The notes beneath the pieces were generated by a model. It saw only the letters and a program-made list of their open reading frames with translations. It was not told the DNA's origin and made no database searches. Positions 33,721 through 44,355 of a stretch of 64,000 nucleotides of DNA are shown here, piece by piece (position 1 is the first letter of the stretch; each line of letters opens with the position of its first letter). Location: positions 2,914,001 through 2,978,000 of the forward strand of contig NC_088937.1 of the NCBI RefSeq assembly GCF_033473495.1. The letters run 5' to 3'. A program made the position numbers and the translations under genes. This DNA comes from Cercospora beticola (taxonomy: Eukaryota > Ascomycota > Dothideomycetes > Mycosphaerellales > Mycosphaerellaceae).

Positions 33721-34167
33721 TGCGATGCAGACTTTTGCGCAACTTCTTGGAGTGGTATCGATATGCTTTGAAGCTTCGACGAGCTTCGTTGTTGTCGCAA
33801 CGAAGAGCTGATGATCAGCGACACGCGACACGACTGTTGAAAGGACCAAGACCGATGATTGCGCAAAAGGAGGCTGAGTGTGTCTGTAATGTAGAGGCTG
33901 GTGTGGTGGTACAGCAGTCGTTCCGAAGCCTGCTTTAAACGATGGTATGACGTTTGAAGCGCGTCTGTGGAGCTCTGCTCTGGGAATCCTGGCAGCCACG
34001 CAAACAAGGATTACAATCCTCACTCCGGGTTCCCATTGGCCATACACAAACAAGGGCGCGTCGGATATAGCTTCCCACATGCAGTCCGTTGTGTGTATTC
34101 ACGAATCGTGGAAGGAAGCGTCGTCTCATTTGAATTCATGATCGTTCGCAACGCCAAGAATATCAGC
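33721..34167. other. Intergenic, 0.45 kb
   Basis: Between the BTB gene start and the 3' end of the Zn2Cys6-like gene, both on the minus strand. Overlapping short frames only; it presumably holds the BTB promoter. Confidence 0.5.
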
Positions 34168-36205
34168 TCAAGTCGATGGGATGTTCCAATCCAGCGGACT
34201 AAGGTCGTCCACGAACGAGAAGTCGTCAAGATTGACGGGGTAATTCGGATCCAAGTATGTGCCAAATACATCGTCCATGCCTTCGAAAAGTCCATGCCAA
34301 TCAGCTTCAGTCGACTGTTGCTGAGCATTAGGTGCGGCAACTTCTGCACCAGCCCCATCTGCGTTGGGATCGTCTGCAGCCGGGTGATCAACGAGTGTGT
34401 GAGGTTTCCAGAAGCTTGCAGTACAGACATGTGGGCTGTTCCTGCCTTCTTCGCTCCCTGCTGCAATGCGAAACACTGATAGATCCGATGCTTTCTCCAG
34501 CTGATCGAGCACTTTCTTCGCGATAGTCGCAATCACATCCGCAGCAGACCAAGTTCGTCGCAACTTCTGCAGTATCTGGCAGCAGACTTTGAAGTCCTGA
34601 CGGGCATCCTCTTGCTGGTGCTGGAGTTGTGATTGACGTAAGTGCTGGTAAGATACTGACATCGCAAGTGAGATTCCATATGACAGGAAAGGCATTGGCA
34701 ACAGTGTCTGCAACAGGTTGGAGCTCATCAATCGATTGATCTCAATTGAAGCCAGGCTCTGGCGAACGTAAGACGGCGTCGAGCGTCTTACGTACTTGAC
34801 ACCTCTCGACCGGTGAGACAACACGGCGACCACAAGATAGTACAAGTGCAGCGTAGTCATCGTAGGCCGGTCCAAATTATACGCTTTGCCTTCATCTAAG
34901 GCATCTTCGAAGGACGGAAAATCATCCTCCCAGCCGGTCAAGTCAACAGGGACACCGGGCCGGTAGAAACTGATCACCTTATTAAGCGTGTGAGTGATGG
35001 CCACCCAGACTTCAAAGGCGGGGAACCCGCTCTCGCCAGGCTGGAAGGGCTCAATGGCGATATCACAATCGCTCATCGTGATGGGACGTCCGTAAATGCA
35101 ACTGTTCAGCCGGTCCAGGCACCAAAGACACCAGAATACCCGCTTTATCATTATTTCATCACTGGATGGTACTCCAGTCTGTTGACCAAGGTGCCATCCC
35201 ATGGTCTGCAGATAGTGCAGAGCTTGAACCAAGCAGAGGGTGGCTTCTTCAGCACCGTCGGCTGTTTCAGCATGTAGACTGGTCAAGGCAAGAATCCGGA
35301 TCAGAGTGATCTTTTCGTATCGACCGGGAAATCGCAAGGCCGCGATGACTGTTTTGTGAAGCCTGCGACAGAAATCGCGGGCCAGCATGGGAGGTTGCGA
35401 CTCCTCCAGACGAAGATGCGGCGCAGCTTCTGAATGTTTCGCAGCAACTATGCAAATCGCGTGGACCAAAGCATCTGGTACCACTCCCCTTCCATACTGG
35501 GCGCGAAACCCGGCCTCGTCTAGTAACGGTAGAATCGGATGCACCTTGGCAAAGTAGACATCGATCAGAGCTTTGACAACGGACGCCGGAGGCCGTATCT
35601 CGCCTGCAGCCGCTTCGGTCGCCTCGTCTCTCGCGATGTTTTTCTGTCGAACGAGTGCATCGTACTCTCTGCGGTCGACCCAAACGCCAATGTCGTCGTC
35701 GCTGGCGCGAGCAGCAGGCTGGTGCCGTTGTAAGAAAGTCGCCTCTGGGTTGAGATCGCTGATAAAATGCCGGGCATTCGATGTAGTGGATTCTGCTACT
35801 ATTCAATTAGATGCTGTATTGCTTTTCTTATGCGCTTGAGCGTACTCGGTGTCGGCAGGTGGCCGTTCGAAGACCCATTCGCCGCAGCTCGTTCGTCTGC
35901 GGAGTCAGTCTCGTCGTGATTCTTGTCTTTGTCGGAGTCTTCAGAATTGGCGAAGTGGATGCAACGTTTCTGCTATAGTCAGCGAGCCGACTGCTTTGCC
36001 ACGGCGAGCAAAAACAAACTACCTTTCGAGCTCTGCAGGTTTCGCAGGCTTTCGCGAGTCGCCTACGTTTGGGCGCACTGTCGCCGTAATGATTTACAAA
36101 GGTCAGCTCCAGCGCCATGCTGTGAACTGGCGGTCGTAGGTTGCGACCGAGTGAGTCGTCGGCATAAGATGGAGAAGGTGTTGACGAGGTACTGGGTGCG
36201 GACAT
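34168..36205 (-). CDS. Fungal transcription factor with partial Zn2Cys6 motif
   Basis: Exons 36205-36023, 35972-35846 and 35798-34168 give 646 residues. The N-terminus is disordered, then basic (APKRRRLAKACETCRARK) into QKRCIHFANSED. CxxC and a third Cys are present, but the second half of a canonical Zn2Cys6 cluster (CxxC...C) is not seen; an acidic stretch follows. ARHFISDLNPEATFLQR and DDDIGVWVDR precede the fungal-specific transcription factor domain, recognisable by FAKVHPILPLLDEAGFRAQY, ALTSLHAETADGAEEA, MGWHLG, RVFWCLWCLDRLNSCIYGRP and ITMSDCDIAIE. This order recalls the CTF1-beta/FarB-like group, which is tentative. The tail is acidic and aromatic (FSFVDDLSPLDWNIPST), like an activation domain. 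It is divergent from AIM32 at 164 bp. Confidence 0.75.
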
Positions 36206-36369
36206 GTGATCACAATAGGCAAGTGCAGGAGCGCTAGTTAGTCTATGTCCGATACGGCCGACTTCCCTGTGACGTTCTCATGAACTGCTCGTGATGGAGG
36301 CAAATACACGCAGACGAGGACCGTAAGTGTGCTCTTCCAACTCATGTTCCTTTACGACAGCTAGGCGCG

Positions 36370-37498
36370 ATGTTTGTCTTCCGCCACGGCTCGCGGCGCA
36401 CAGCACAAGCTCTCCGCTGCACCTTACCGCACGTCACGCGAAGGCCAGCATCAAGAATTGCCATACCACTCCCCTCCACGCCCCCTCCCGTCCCATTGAT
36501 CGAGACATGCCCTTCGCCGACATGTCAATGTCGAGAAACGCCTCCAGATCTCGACATCGAGCGTGAGACCGATCTCAATGGATCGATGGCAGCGTACGCA
36601 GAACAGATCCTACTATGCACTGGCAAGGAGGACTGGGAGAGCAAGACTGAGGATGAGGAGGATGCGGTATTATTGCGACAGCTAAGGAAATACCTCGTAA
36701 GAGGCGGCAAATATGTCGATGTGCGTGGATGGAACAGATTCTTGAGATCGTGTATACTAGACACTGATACCTGTAGCGTAGCCATATCACAATGTGCTTC
36801 TCACATCCAGCTCGTTCCCAAGCGTTCAGCAGACGTCGACAGATCCGACATCACATTCCGGCACCAATGCGGGCCCTACGACATCCGCGTTCCTACTTCC
36901 GAGCTTCCAATTCGTGCCCTCAATACCAAGCGACCCAGAAGCTGTGGAAGCCTTCATCAAAGCCTTTGTCCTTCCAGCCAAACTTCACAAGTCATACGAA
37001 GCCCTTTCGTGCGAACAACAGAATCTTCTCTTACGTGAGCCCGAACGTCAACGACAATTCACAGGGACGCGGACCGTTGACGAGATCCTCGTCTTGATCT
37101 GCGGGCATGGTGGAAGGGACGAGCGATGTGGAAAGCTCGGACCGATTCTCCGGGACGAGTTTCAGGAGAAGCTACAGCGAGAGAATATCAGAATACTGCG
37201 AGGAATGCCGGACTCTTTGAGCGAAGAAGGGGCCGAGCAATCGCATGTGCGAAGCGCACCGGCCGCAAGAATAGGGTTAATCAGTCATATCGGTGGTCAT
37301 AAATGGGCTGGCAATGTGATCATCTACATCCCACCAAGGTTCACAAGTAATGCTCTTGCGGGTAAAGGGATCTGGTATGGAAGAGTTGCCCCAGAGCATG
37401 TCGAAGGATTGGTGGAGAAGACGATAATTGACGGGAAAGTAATCAAGGATCTCTTCCGAGGAGGGATCGATCGCAGCGGAGAAATCATCCGCCTATAG
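36370..37498 (+). CDS. AIM32: AIM32-like mitochondrial thioredoxin-like [2Fe-2S] protein
   Basis: Exons 36370-36720 and 36782-37498 (61-nt intron, GTGCGT donor, CTGAT branch, TAG acceptor) give 355 residues. The N-terminus MFVFRHGSRRTAQALRCTLP is basic and suits a mitochondrial presequence. A Cys pair sits in PSPTCQCRETPPDL. After the intron PYHNVLLTSSSF, and then the sucraseferredoxin-like domain with ILVLICGHGGRDERCGKLGP and IGLISHIGGHKWAGNVIIYI, are typical of AIM32. Yeast Aim32 binds a [2Fe-2S] cluster and acts in mitochondrial redox control. The last part (IWYGRVAPEHVEGLVEKTII) is the family C-terminus. The stop is one base from the ORC5 stop on the other strand. Confidence 0.83.
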
Positions 37499-37499
37499 C

Positions 37500-38927
37500 T
37501 TACTCGACTGCATAATCTATCAAGTTGAAGTCCAGATTTCTGGCTAGGCTTTGAACATGCTCCCACGTCACCAGAGGCCCGACTCTCCATTTCCCACCTG
37601 GCTCGAGCGGATCGCTGCTGCCTATCCCACCGGCTCGGACCAGAAGTCGCAGGTTGGAGAGTGTCGCGATCTGCTTATACATGTCGATGGTCGTTCGTAC
37701 ATCGTCTGGCAAGATGGCGTGTAAAATGGCAAGTAGTCGATCGATAGTGAATGCTGAAGCTGCGAGAAGATGTCTGGGGATCTGTCGTTTCTGGCTCGGT
37801 CTGCCTCCGGATCGTGCTGTACCACCGCCTTTCTTTCGTCTTTTCTTTTCTGTGGTTTTCATAAAGTATACTGCATCGAGTCGAGCTGGGTTGAACGATG
37901 CCAGATAAGCCGCCACGAGCAACCACTTGGCATAGTATGGCAGTTCGTGCGTTTTGTTCTTCGCCACCACTGTTGAAGCACCCGCACTCCTGATGATCGA
38001 ATCCAAAAGCACGTTTTCCTCTTGTAGCAAGCGACGCTGCGCTACGAGAAGCCTGCTGAAATCTCGTGTGCCGAAATCGCCTTTAACGACAGGGGCCACG
38101 AACGGTCTCCAAAGCTTGTAGCATGTCTCTCGGAACGAAACGAGATCGCGAGCCACACTCTGCCCAAATGCGTCCCAAATGGCAGCACAAAAGCGAGGCC
38201 ACAGCCAGGCTTTGTCTTCATCATGGGTCTCGTCGTCGTAGTCCAGTTCATTGGGTGGTGGCTCGAGGAAGATGTCCGGTGGATTTTGGGCGACAATGTG
38301 GACAGTTTGTGCTCGACTGTATGAAGAGAAGTGAACATGCGGAACGCCCGTCTGGTATAGGAAGCGAGGCGAAGGATGCCTAACGATGAGTATGGTGACC
38401 AGCTGAGGCACGACTTCTCCCAGTCGGCCTAGCGCGGGCAGGAGCGTCGGTGGGGCGTCTCGTTGCTCGTCAATTCCATCAAGAACCAGAACGAACTTCT
38501 CTTGTCTCTCGAGTAGTTTCTGCAGATGCACCACTAGCGCGCTGATGTTCTCGCAACGTCCAGAGTATGCTTCGGCATGGCCGTTGACCTCGTGTTGGAC
38601 TATGCCTTCGTGGACGGCACTGACAATGCGCTCCAGGAGATGCCTTCCAGTAACGCATTCTTGACAGCGGACGAGCGCGTGGCGCAGCTTACTCGATTCC
38701 AGGAATGCCTTGACGATAGTGCTCTTGCCTGTGGCCTTCGGGCCGTAGACTACGACCGAAGAAGGTGTGGACTGAGCAGGCTGTGCTAGTCAATAAAAAT
38801 ACAGTGTCGGAAGGGAGAGGCCACGCACCGATAGTAGAGCATATAAATGTCGCAGCGGCACATCTCGACACGGCCACTGCTCTGAGAGCGACATCAGAAG
38901 CTCGTCTGGCAGCATCTTGAAGCCCAT
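37500..38927 (-). CDS. ORC5: Origin recognition complex subunit 5
   Basis: ORC5 is an AAA+ subunit of the origin recognition complex that marks replication origins and loads MCM2-7. Exons 38927-38829 and 38780-37500 (48-nt intron, GTGCGT donor, CAG acceptor) give 459 residues, the family size. The start is MGFKMLPDELLMSLSEQWP. Walker A reads VYGPKATGKSTIV and Walker B FVLVLDGIDEQR. RCQECVTGRHLLERIVSAVH is the conserved ORC5 block between them. The C-terminal winged-helix region includes LPYYAKWLLVAAYLASFNP and DAVYFMKTTEKKRRKKGGG, both strong ORC5 signatures, and ends WEHVQSLARNLDFNLIDYAV. It is divergent from TAD3 and convergent with AIM32. Confidence 0.92.
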
Positions 38928-39209
38928 CGTTGTTGAAGTCGAGTTCGCTTCACATGTGAAGGCGCTCAAGCGCGTTGGTTCGCGTCGCGCTAGCAGGGGT
39001 CGGACTCGGCTCCGTGGCGGCTTGCTGCAGCTCTTGCAGAATTTCCAGACGCAGAAGTGAAGACAAACAGAAGGAACGAAATGGCGTTGCCCGGGCTGCG
39101 CCAGCTGCTGCCCGCGTGGTGTTCACCATGGCTTCTCTTCAACTTTCTCACTCCCCCCAACATTCTCCGCAACTTTGTCCGTCACAAACTCCAGTTCATC
39201 TCGGCCATC

Positions 39210-40745
39210 ATGGCGACGCTCCTCCGCCGCGACTCGAAACTCGGCATCGAGCCAGAGCCCAAGCGACGCATGGTGCACCTGAAGACGAAGGAGGAGTGCC
39301 GCCTCGGGAACGAGACGATTCAAGTTTGGACCGTTGAGCTGCCTAGCAAGCATGCTGAAGGGATTCTGAAGTACCTTACCTCCCTCCATATTCACGAGTC
39401 TACTCTGATTTGGAACAGAGTGATCAAGGACAATGTCCCTGGTCAAGACACCATTGACCTGCAGCATCTCCGTCGATTCGCAAAACCCAAGTACCTGCCC
39501 GAACATGTCCTTGGCAAACGTGATCTTGCCAAGGAGATGTACGCTGTTCCGCGAGCCTGGGAGTCGATACCATCCACGGTCATGCAAGCACCCGGTAGTA
39601 CCGCGTGGGAGTACTCGATTCCAGCCAAGCGAAGCGGCGGCAATCGCCCTGCGACTTTGCACCTGCTCATCTGTCCCACCAAGATTATCGGTCTGAGGGA
39701 CCTGTACGAGGTGTTGAGAGACCACACGCCATTCTGCTCCAGCGCCGACTCATGGGCCTACCCACTGGAGATCAAAGAAATCACGGTACCACTTCTCGCA
39801 CCTACCAGTCCCAAGCAAGCTCAAGACTGGACAAGAGACTACTGGCCAACCTTCTACCGCAAGACGAACCCCTTTGGCGCCCACCCAAGCAGCATTGAGA
39901 AAGCAGAAGAGGAGCTGCAGGCACCTTCAGAAGACAATATCAGCGTCGATCAAGCCTTCGCTCTCGCACGCAAGGCCGGAGAAGAGAATCGCCGGCTGGG
40001 CATTGGCACCGGGGCAGGCTGTGTCATCGTCGAGCGCTTCGAGGGCAAGACTGAAGTGATTGCCGTCGCCGGCGATGCCAGATGGGCACCACGAATCCCC
40101 GACATCCCCGAACCAAACCCAAAGAGCATCAAGCAAGGCAACATGATGGGCCACGCCGTCATGCGCGCTGTGGGCATGGTCGGACGCAAGCGTCTCCGAG
40201 TCGCCACAACAGCTATCGCCCGATCCGCTGCCAAAGCAGAGAGCAACTTCCACAAGGGCGGTTTGTCCGTCGATCCTGCAGCCCGAGATGCTTTCTTTGC
40301 CGACCTTCCCATCAACGACCTGGAGCGACGCTACTTTGAGAAAGACAACCTCAAGCCAGATGGATATCTCTGCCTGAAGCTCGAAGTCTTCCTTACCCAC
40401 GAACCATGCATAATGTGCTCGATGGGTTTGGTGCACAGTCGAGTTGGACGAGTCATCTTCAAACACCGTATGCCAGCCACTGGAGGCTTGACTGCCGAGA
40501 TGACTAGGAACGATTCCGGACCGGTCGGCCTTGGCTATGGCATGTGCTGGCGCAAGGAGCTCAACTGGCAGTTCATGTGTTGGGAGTACATTCCCGTGGA
40601 GGAGAGTGGCACAGTCGACAGGCAGAGCAGCGCTGGAGTTCTCAAGGATGAGAAGTACCCACCCTCTCCAACAGAGGACACTGAGCCACCAGACTTTAAG
40701 AGTGCTAATGTTACTGTTACTAGCTTTGCGCGCATGCACGTGTAG
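39210..40745 (+). CDS. TAD3: tRNA-specific adenosine deaminase non-catalytic subunit Tad3
   Basis: Tad2/Tad3 convert adenosine to inosine at position 34 of tRNAs; Tad3 is the structural partner. The single exon from ATG 39210 encodes 511 residues, with MATLLRRDSKLGIEPEPKRR at the start. The frame remains open upstream to 39057, but that part looks like leader. The C-terminal deaminase domain has GNMMGHAVMRAV, where HAV (His315-Ala316-Val317) replaces the catalytic HAE, and EPCIMCSMGLVHSRVGRVIF with PCxxC (Cys400, Cys403) for zinc. Loss of the Glu is the hallmark of Tad3. Upstream are KYLTSLHIHESTLIWNRVI and HLRRFAKPKYLPEH, typical of the fungal Tad3 N-terminal region. Confidence 0.9.
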   Translation: MATLLRRDSKLGIEPEPKRRMVHLKTKEECRLGNETIQVWTVELPSKHAEGILKYLTSLHIHESTLIWNRVIKDNVPGQDTIDLQHLRRFAKPKYLPEHVLGKRDLAKEMYAVPRAWESIPSTVMQAPGSTAWEYSIPAKRSGGNRPATLHLLICPTKIIGLRDLYEVLRDHTPFCSSADSWAYPLEIKEITVPLLAPTSPKQAQDWTRDYWPTFYRKTNPFGAHPSSIEKAEEELQAPSEDNISVDQAFALARKAGEENRRLGIGTGAGCVIVERFEGKTEVIAVAGDARWAPRIPDIPEPNPKSIKQGNMMGHAVMRAVGMVGRKRLRVATTAIARSAAKAESNFHKGGLSVDPAARDAFFADLPINDLERRYFEKDNLKPDGYLCLKLEVFLTHEPCIMCSMGLVHSRVGRVIFKHRMPATGGLTAEMTRNDSGPVGLGYGMCWRKELNWQFMCWEYIPVEESGTVDRQSSAGVLKDEKYPPSPTEDTEPPDFKSANVTVTSFARMHV

Positions 40746-41150
40746 AACACTTGTGATGCAGAATGGAGCTGGCGGAGCATGAGTTACGAGAGTATGAAAC
40801 AAACGGCAGACCTAGACTACAGCTTGGAGCTTGGTGTGGGCATGCCGGACTATGGAATGTTGCGGTTTAGCGTCGGCGTTGTGAGACTGGATGGGAGGAG
40901 GCCTTGTGGCTCCTTGTTGCTGCTTACAGTGTACGATAATGGTGGACAAAGGTTATGGCGTGGACCAGCGCACAGATGGCAGCGCTACTTTGTAGACATG
41001 CTTCGAATGCATCAGCGTCTACATTTCACGAAGATGGTCGTTCCAAATTCCTGATGTCCCTCGTTCCAATCGTCAATCGTATTGTTGTCATGTCTCATAA
41101 ACTCATGCACCCGTTCGCGCAGCCTCACTAGAATGGCCAACTCATTTGTT
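40746..41150. other. Intergenic between convergent genes
   Basis: A 405-bp spacer downstream of TAD3 and of a small minus-strand gene. A short plus frame at 40779-41054 has no recognisable features. Confidence 0.5.
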
Positions 41151-41519
41151 TCATGCTACACTCTGCTTCCGCCCCTGCTTCTTCTCCTTCATCTCCCGCA
41201 ACTTTCGACTGATACCAAATTCATGTCTCGGCTTATTCGCGTACGCCTGCAGCGTTTCCTTTCCATAGTACCCCGTGAGTGTTGTTGTCGAAGGCTGTAG
41301 ATACCGCTTCTCTTCTGCCCATTCACGAAGTGCGGCTAGATATTCTGCTTGTGATGGGAAGCCTCGGTATGGAGTTGGAGTCGATGTATCGACGAGTGTT
41401 CGAGCTGGAGATGCGGCGCGAGAGGATGATGCGGGATGTTGCTCCTCGTCTGCGATTAATGTGCGTTCGGTCTCTGTGGAGGAGCGGGGATGGCGGGGGG
41501 ATGGGTCGTTCGGCGACAT
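41151..41519 (-). CDS. Small conserved hypothetical protein, basic C-terminus
   Basis: A 122-residue frame starts at ATG 41519 (MSPNDPSPRHPRSSTETE). The first 50 residues are disordered. The likely conserved core is YRGFPSQAEYLAALREWAE, then YLQPSTTTLTGYYGKETLQA, followed by a basic helix (ISRKLREMKEKKQGRKQ). I recall similar short fungal proteins with a FPS-EYLAALREW core but no known function. The frame is open upstream to 41699, so an earlier start is possible, though that part looks unlike protein. No signal peptide or membrane helix. Confidence 0.5.
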   Translation of the reverse strand: MSPNDPSPRHPRSSTETERTLIADEEQHPASSSRAASPARTLVDTSTPTPYRGFPSQAEYLAALREWAEEKRYLQPSTTTLTGYYGKETLQAYANKPRHEFGISRKLREMKEKKQGRKQSVA

Positions 41520-42616
41520 CCTTGATAATGTACCTGGTTTTGCTGTGGTGGTGAGGCGTGAGGTGTATGTATCATGCAGAGAGAGAAGCGTGAGATATGA
41601 GTTGACGAAGGCGCCTATCGTTGATACTCGCCTATGACCTGCCGCCACCCTGCACGAGTCGAGACTTGAGAGCACCACGGTCCTTAGCGGCCGCGGCATA
41701 CGCCACGTTCTTCAAGTTGCGATCTCAATGGCGAAGAGGGCTGGTAGTATCGTGAGACATCTGTGTCAGCGTTCCTGCCATGATGCTACATTACTGGAGA
41801 GCGGCATCCTCGCCGTGTAAGTGCTGATCTCGAAGCGTGGTCGGTTCCTGACCTTGAGCTGCGGGTGTATGCAGGCTGTATGCAGCAACTTAGCTGTGCA
41901 CGACAAGCTGTGAATGGCCGGAGAATATTTCGAGCGCTGGTCTGCATGTCTTGAGCGTTTGAGCCTGTGAGCCTGCGTCTATCCGTTCGCGACTCTTCGT
42001 GACACTGCCGATGGGAGGACGCTTCGTGATGAGTGAGGATTGAAACGACTCGGATGTGCATTTAGCCTGAAATGGACCGTGCCCACGCACGGCCCTTTCC
42101 CTTCTCTGCTTTCCACTGGCGTTCCACGATATCTCTTTCCCACGGCATCCAGAGCCATCGCTTCACAACCACATTCTTCCATATATTTGAATTGGTAAGT
42201 ATCACAGTGGAGCAGTTGGTATTGATGAGCGAAGCGAAGTCGTTGGAGCAAAATTGCAAGGCCATGAGAAGTACAGAAAAGCCACATCTGACGTGGCCTC
42301 GAAACTCATGCGACCTTTAGTCGATTCATTTTGATTGATGGACAATTGTCTGGACCTCTGCAGAACTGGACACACAGTAACTGATATTAAGCACGCGCAG
42401 CGAGAGGGAGAGCTGACTTCCCATTGCGGTCGTCAGCGCCTTTTGGCTCGATGCGCAGTAATATACCTGCCACTTTGGAACTGCGCCTGTTGCCTCGAAC
42501 GGCAACCTTTGGTTGTTTGCCCGCGAAGCTTGGCCTTTACCCGGAATATCATTTGCTCAGACTTCATCAAGCGAAGAAGCAAAGCTAACATGCAGTGACC
42601 TATCTCGACCCATACC

Positions 42617-42622
42617 CCCCAG
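42617..42622 (-). promoter_or_regulatory. Putative CreA (carbon repression) site
   Basis: CCCCAG is CTGGGG on the minus strand and fits SYGGRG, the consensus of the carbon catabolite repressor CreA/CRE1. It lies about 315 bp before the GH62 start and near a GGCTAA-type site. Position and motif only. Confidence 0.3.
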
Positions 42623-42641
42623 CCCTGGCGTCAGGTAGAAG

Positions 42642-42647
42642 TTAGCC
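42642..42647 (-). promoter_or_regulatory. Putative XlnR/Xyr1 site (distal)
   Basis: TTAGCC reads GGCTAA on the minus strand, the core recognised by the xylanolytic activator XlnR/Xyr1. It sits about 290 bp upstream of the GH62 ATG. Confidence 0.35.
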
Positions 42648-42815
42648 GAACCAGAACTACGCAAACTGCAAGAGTGTCTAGCAGATCGCACGCATTGAAC
42701 TCTGCTCCAGACTCGGCTGTGTGTGCCTCAAGTTTCAGGATGTGCAATGCTGTGTCCATAGGACCGAAGAGCGACCATGTGATTTTGGTATCTAAACGAC
42801 CTCAGGAGATTGATT

Positions 42816-42821
42816 TTAGCC
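42816..42821 (-). promoter_or_regulatory. Putative XlnR/Xyr1 site (proximal)
   Basis: A second TTAGCC lies about 115 bp before the GH62 ATG. Two such sites within 300 bp of an arabinofuranosidase start make XlnR-type control plausible, though each hexamer is common by chance. Confidence 0.35.
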
Positions 42822-42935
42822 GCACATGGAGAATGGGCCATGACTCCAGAATACAAAAGGCCTGCAGGTCTTCAAGAGGATTTCTTAGAAATATAACGAG
42901 AACATCTTCAGCGATATCTGACTACCACTAACAGA

Positions 42936-43973
42936 ATGCTACAAGTCACGAAGTTCATCCTCCTTGCTGGTGCGGCAATCCAAGGTGCCCTGGGTTCTCC
43001 TGTCGCAAAGCCTGAACCTGAGCTGATCGATGCCCTTAACGCGCCAACGAACACAATCGAAGCAAGACAGTGCGGTCTTCCATCCTCGTACAAGTGGACT
43101 TCTTCCGGTGCGTTGGCACAGCCAAGTAATGGCGCGAAGTCTCTCAAGGACTTCACGGTGACCACAATCAATGGACAGCACATCGTCTACGCCAGCTACT
43201 ACGATGGCACCAACTATCGATCGCTCAACTTCGCTCCTTTTGGCTCTTTCTCAAGCATGGGAAGTGCAAAGCAGAACCCCATGACCAACAGTGCGGTCGC
43301 CCCAACTCTGTTCTTCTTCAAGCCGAAGAACATCTGGATCCTCGCCTATCAATGGGGGGCCACTGCCTTCTCGTACCGAACTTCAAGCGATCCCACCAAC
43401 GCTAATGGCTGGTCCGCCGCGCAGCCTCTGTTCTCTGGCAGCATCAGTGGTTCCGACACTGGCCCAATTGACCAGACCCTCATTGGGGATAGCAGCAACA
43501 TGTACTTGTTCTTTGCCGGTGACAATGGCAAGATCTACAGAGCCAGTATGCCGATCGGAAACTTCCCTGGCAACTTTGGTTCTGCGTCGACGGTCGTCAT
43601 GAGTGATACTAGGAACAACCTGTTCGAGGCGGTTCAAGTCTACACCTACGGCACAAGCAAGTACCTCATGATCGTTGAGGCGATTGGCAGCAATGGACGC
43701 TACTTCCGCTCGTACACTGCCACAAACCTGGGCGGCTCATGGACACCCCAGGCCGCAACAGAGAGCAACCCATTCGCTGGTAAAGCCAACAGTGGTGCGA
43801 CGTGGACCAACGACATCAGCCACGGTGACTTGGTTCGCAGCAACAACGATCAGACCATGACCATTGACCCCTGCAACCTGCAACTCCTCTATCAAGGCCG
43901 AAACCCTAACGACAACCCGTCCGACTACAATGCTCTGCCGTACCGTCCTGGATTGCTCACGCTCTCTAGGTGA
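42936..43973 (+). CDS. GH62 alpha-L-arabinofuranosidase, secreted
   Basis: This enzyme removes L-arabinofuranosyl side chains from arabinoxylan outside the cell. The single exon encodes 345 residues. A signal peptide ([20 protein letters not shown]) precedes a short propeptide up to about EARQ. The five-bladed beta-propeller starts at [19 protein letters not shown]. Expected catalytic acids are Asp72 in SLKDFT, Asp179 in [10 protein letters not shown] and Glu231 in [29 protein letters not shown] and YQGRNPN with a C-terminal [10 protein letters not shown] are GH62 hallmarks. There is no carbohydrate-binding module. The promoter carries XlnR- and CreA-type motifs. The L-arabinitol dehydrogenase at 9.3-10.6 kb would act later in arabinose use, but they are 32 kb apart. 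Confidence 0.92.
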   Translation: MLQVTKFILLAGAAIQGALGSPVAKPEPELIDALNAPTNTIEARQCGLPSSYKWTSSGALAQPSNGAKSLKDFTVTTINGQHIVYASYYDGTNYRSLNFAPFGSFSSMGSAKQNPMTNSAVAPTLFFFKPKNIWILAYQWGATAFSYRTSSDPTNANGWSAAQPLFSGSISGSDTGPIDQTLIGDSSNMYLFFAGDNGKIYRASMPIGNFPGNFGSASTVVMSDTRNNLFEAVQVYTYGTSKYLMIVEAIGSNGRYFRSYTATNLGGSWTPQAATESNPFAGKANSGATWTNDISHGDLVRSNNDQTMTIDPCNLQLLYQGRNPNDNPSDYNALPYRPGLLTLSR

Positions 43974-44355
43974 GGGCGAACGGTAGCTCAATCCAGATCG
44001 TGAGAGGTGATTCCAGAATGTGAACAGTTGGATTGGGGATTCGAGTTCTTTTGGTACATAGTCATGATACTGTTAACGTGTCAATGGACCAAGCAGAACC
44101 ACATGCTTGCATTTCACACACTCTTGTCGTTGTGTCAGCTCAAGTTCTCAGCAAAATCCATGTACGTAACGTGAAGAAGCCGAACAAGCCTCGGAGGATT
44201 TGATGTGACATTGGCTAAACTTTAAACGGACACGTCTCCGTTCCTGCCCATGCCCCATGTCGATGTCATACAGGTCAAGCGACCAGCTACCTTTGCGGTG
44301 AAGGCCATCTGTTCTGTATTTGTTGCATTTCACTTCTGGAGTTCCGGTGCATGTC
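43974..44355. other. Intergenic, 0.38 kb
   Basis: Spacer between the GH62 gene and the CYC2-like gene. The frame of the next gene is open upstream of its chosen ATG for about 12 codons only. No other signal seen. Confidence 0.5.

Larger units (their letters stand above)
41520..42935. other. Long intergenic stretch, promoter of the GH62 gene
   Basis: About 1.4 kb without a supported gene. It carries three TTAGCC motifs (42062, 42642, 42816; GGCTAA on the other strand) and a CreA-type CCCCAG at 42617. Short frames on both strands look random. Confidence 0.5.

Noticed and set aside
39123..39725. Minus-strand open frame of 200 codons
   Set aside because: It overlaps TAD3, which is better supported by motifs.
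9293..43973. Physical arabinose-catabolism cluster (LAD plus GH62)
   Set aside because: They are 32 kb apart with unrelated genes between; only a functional link is possible.
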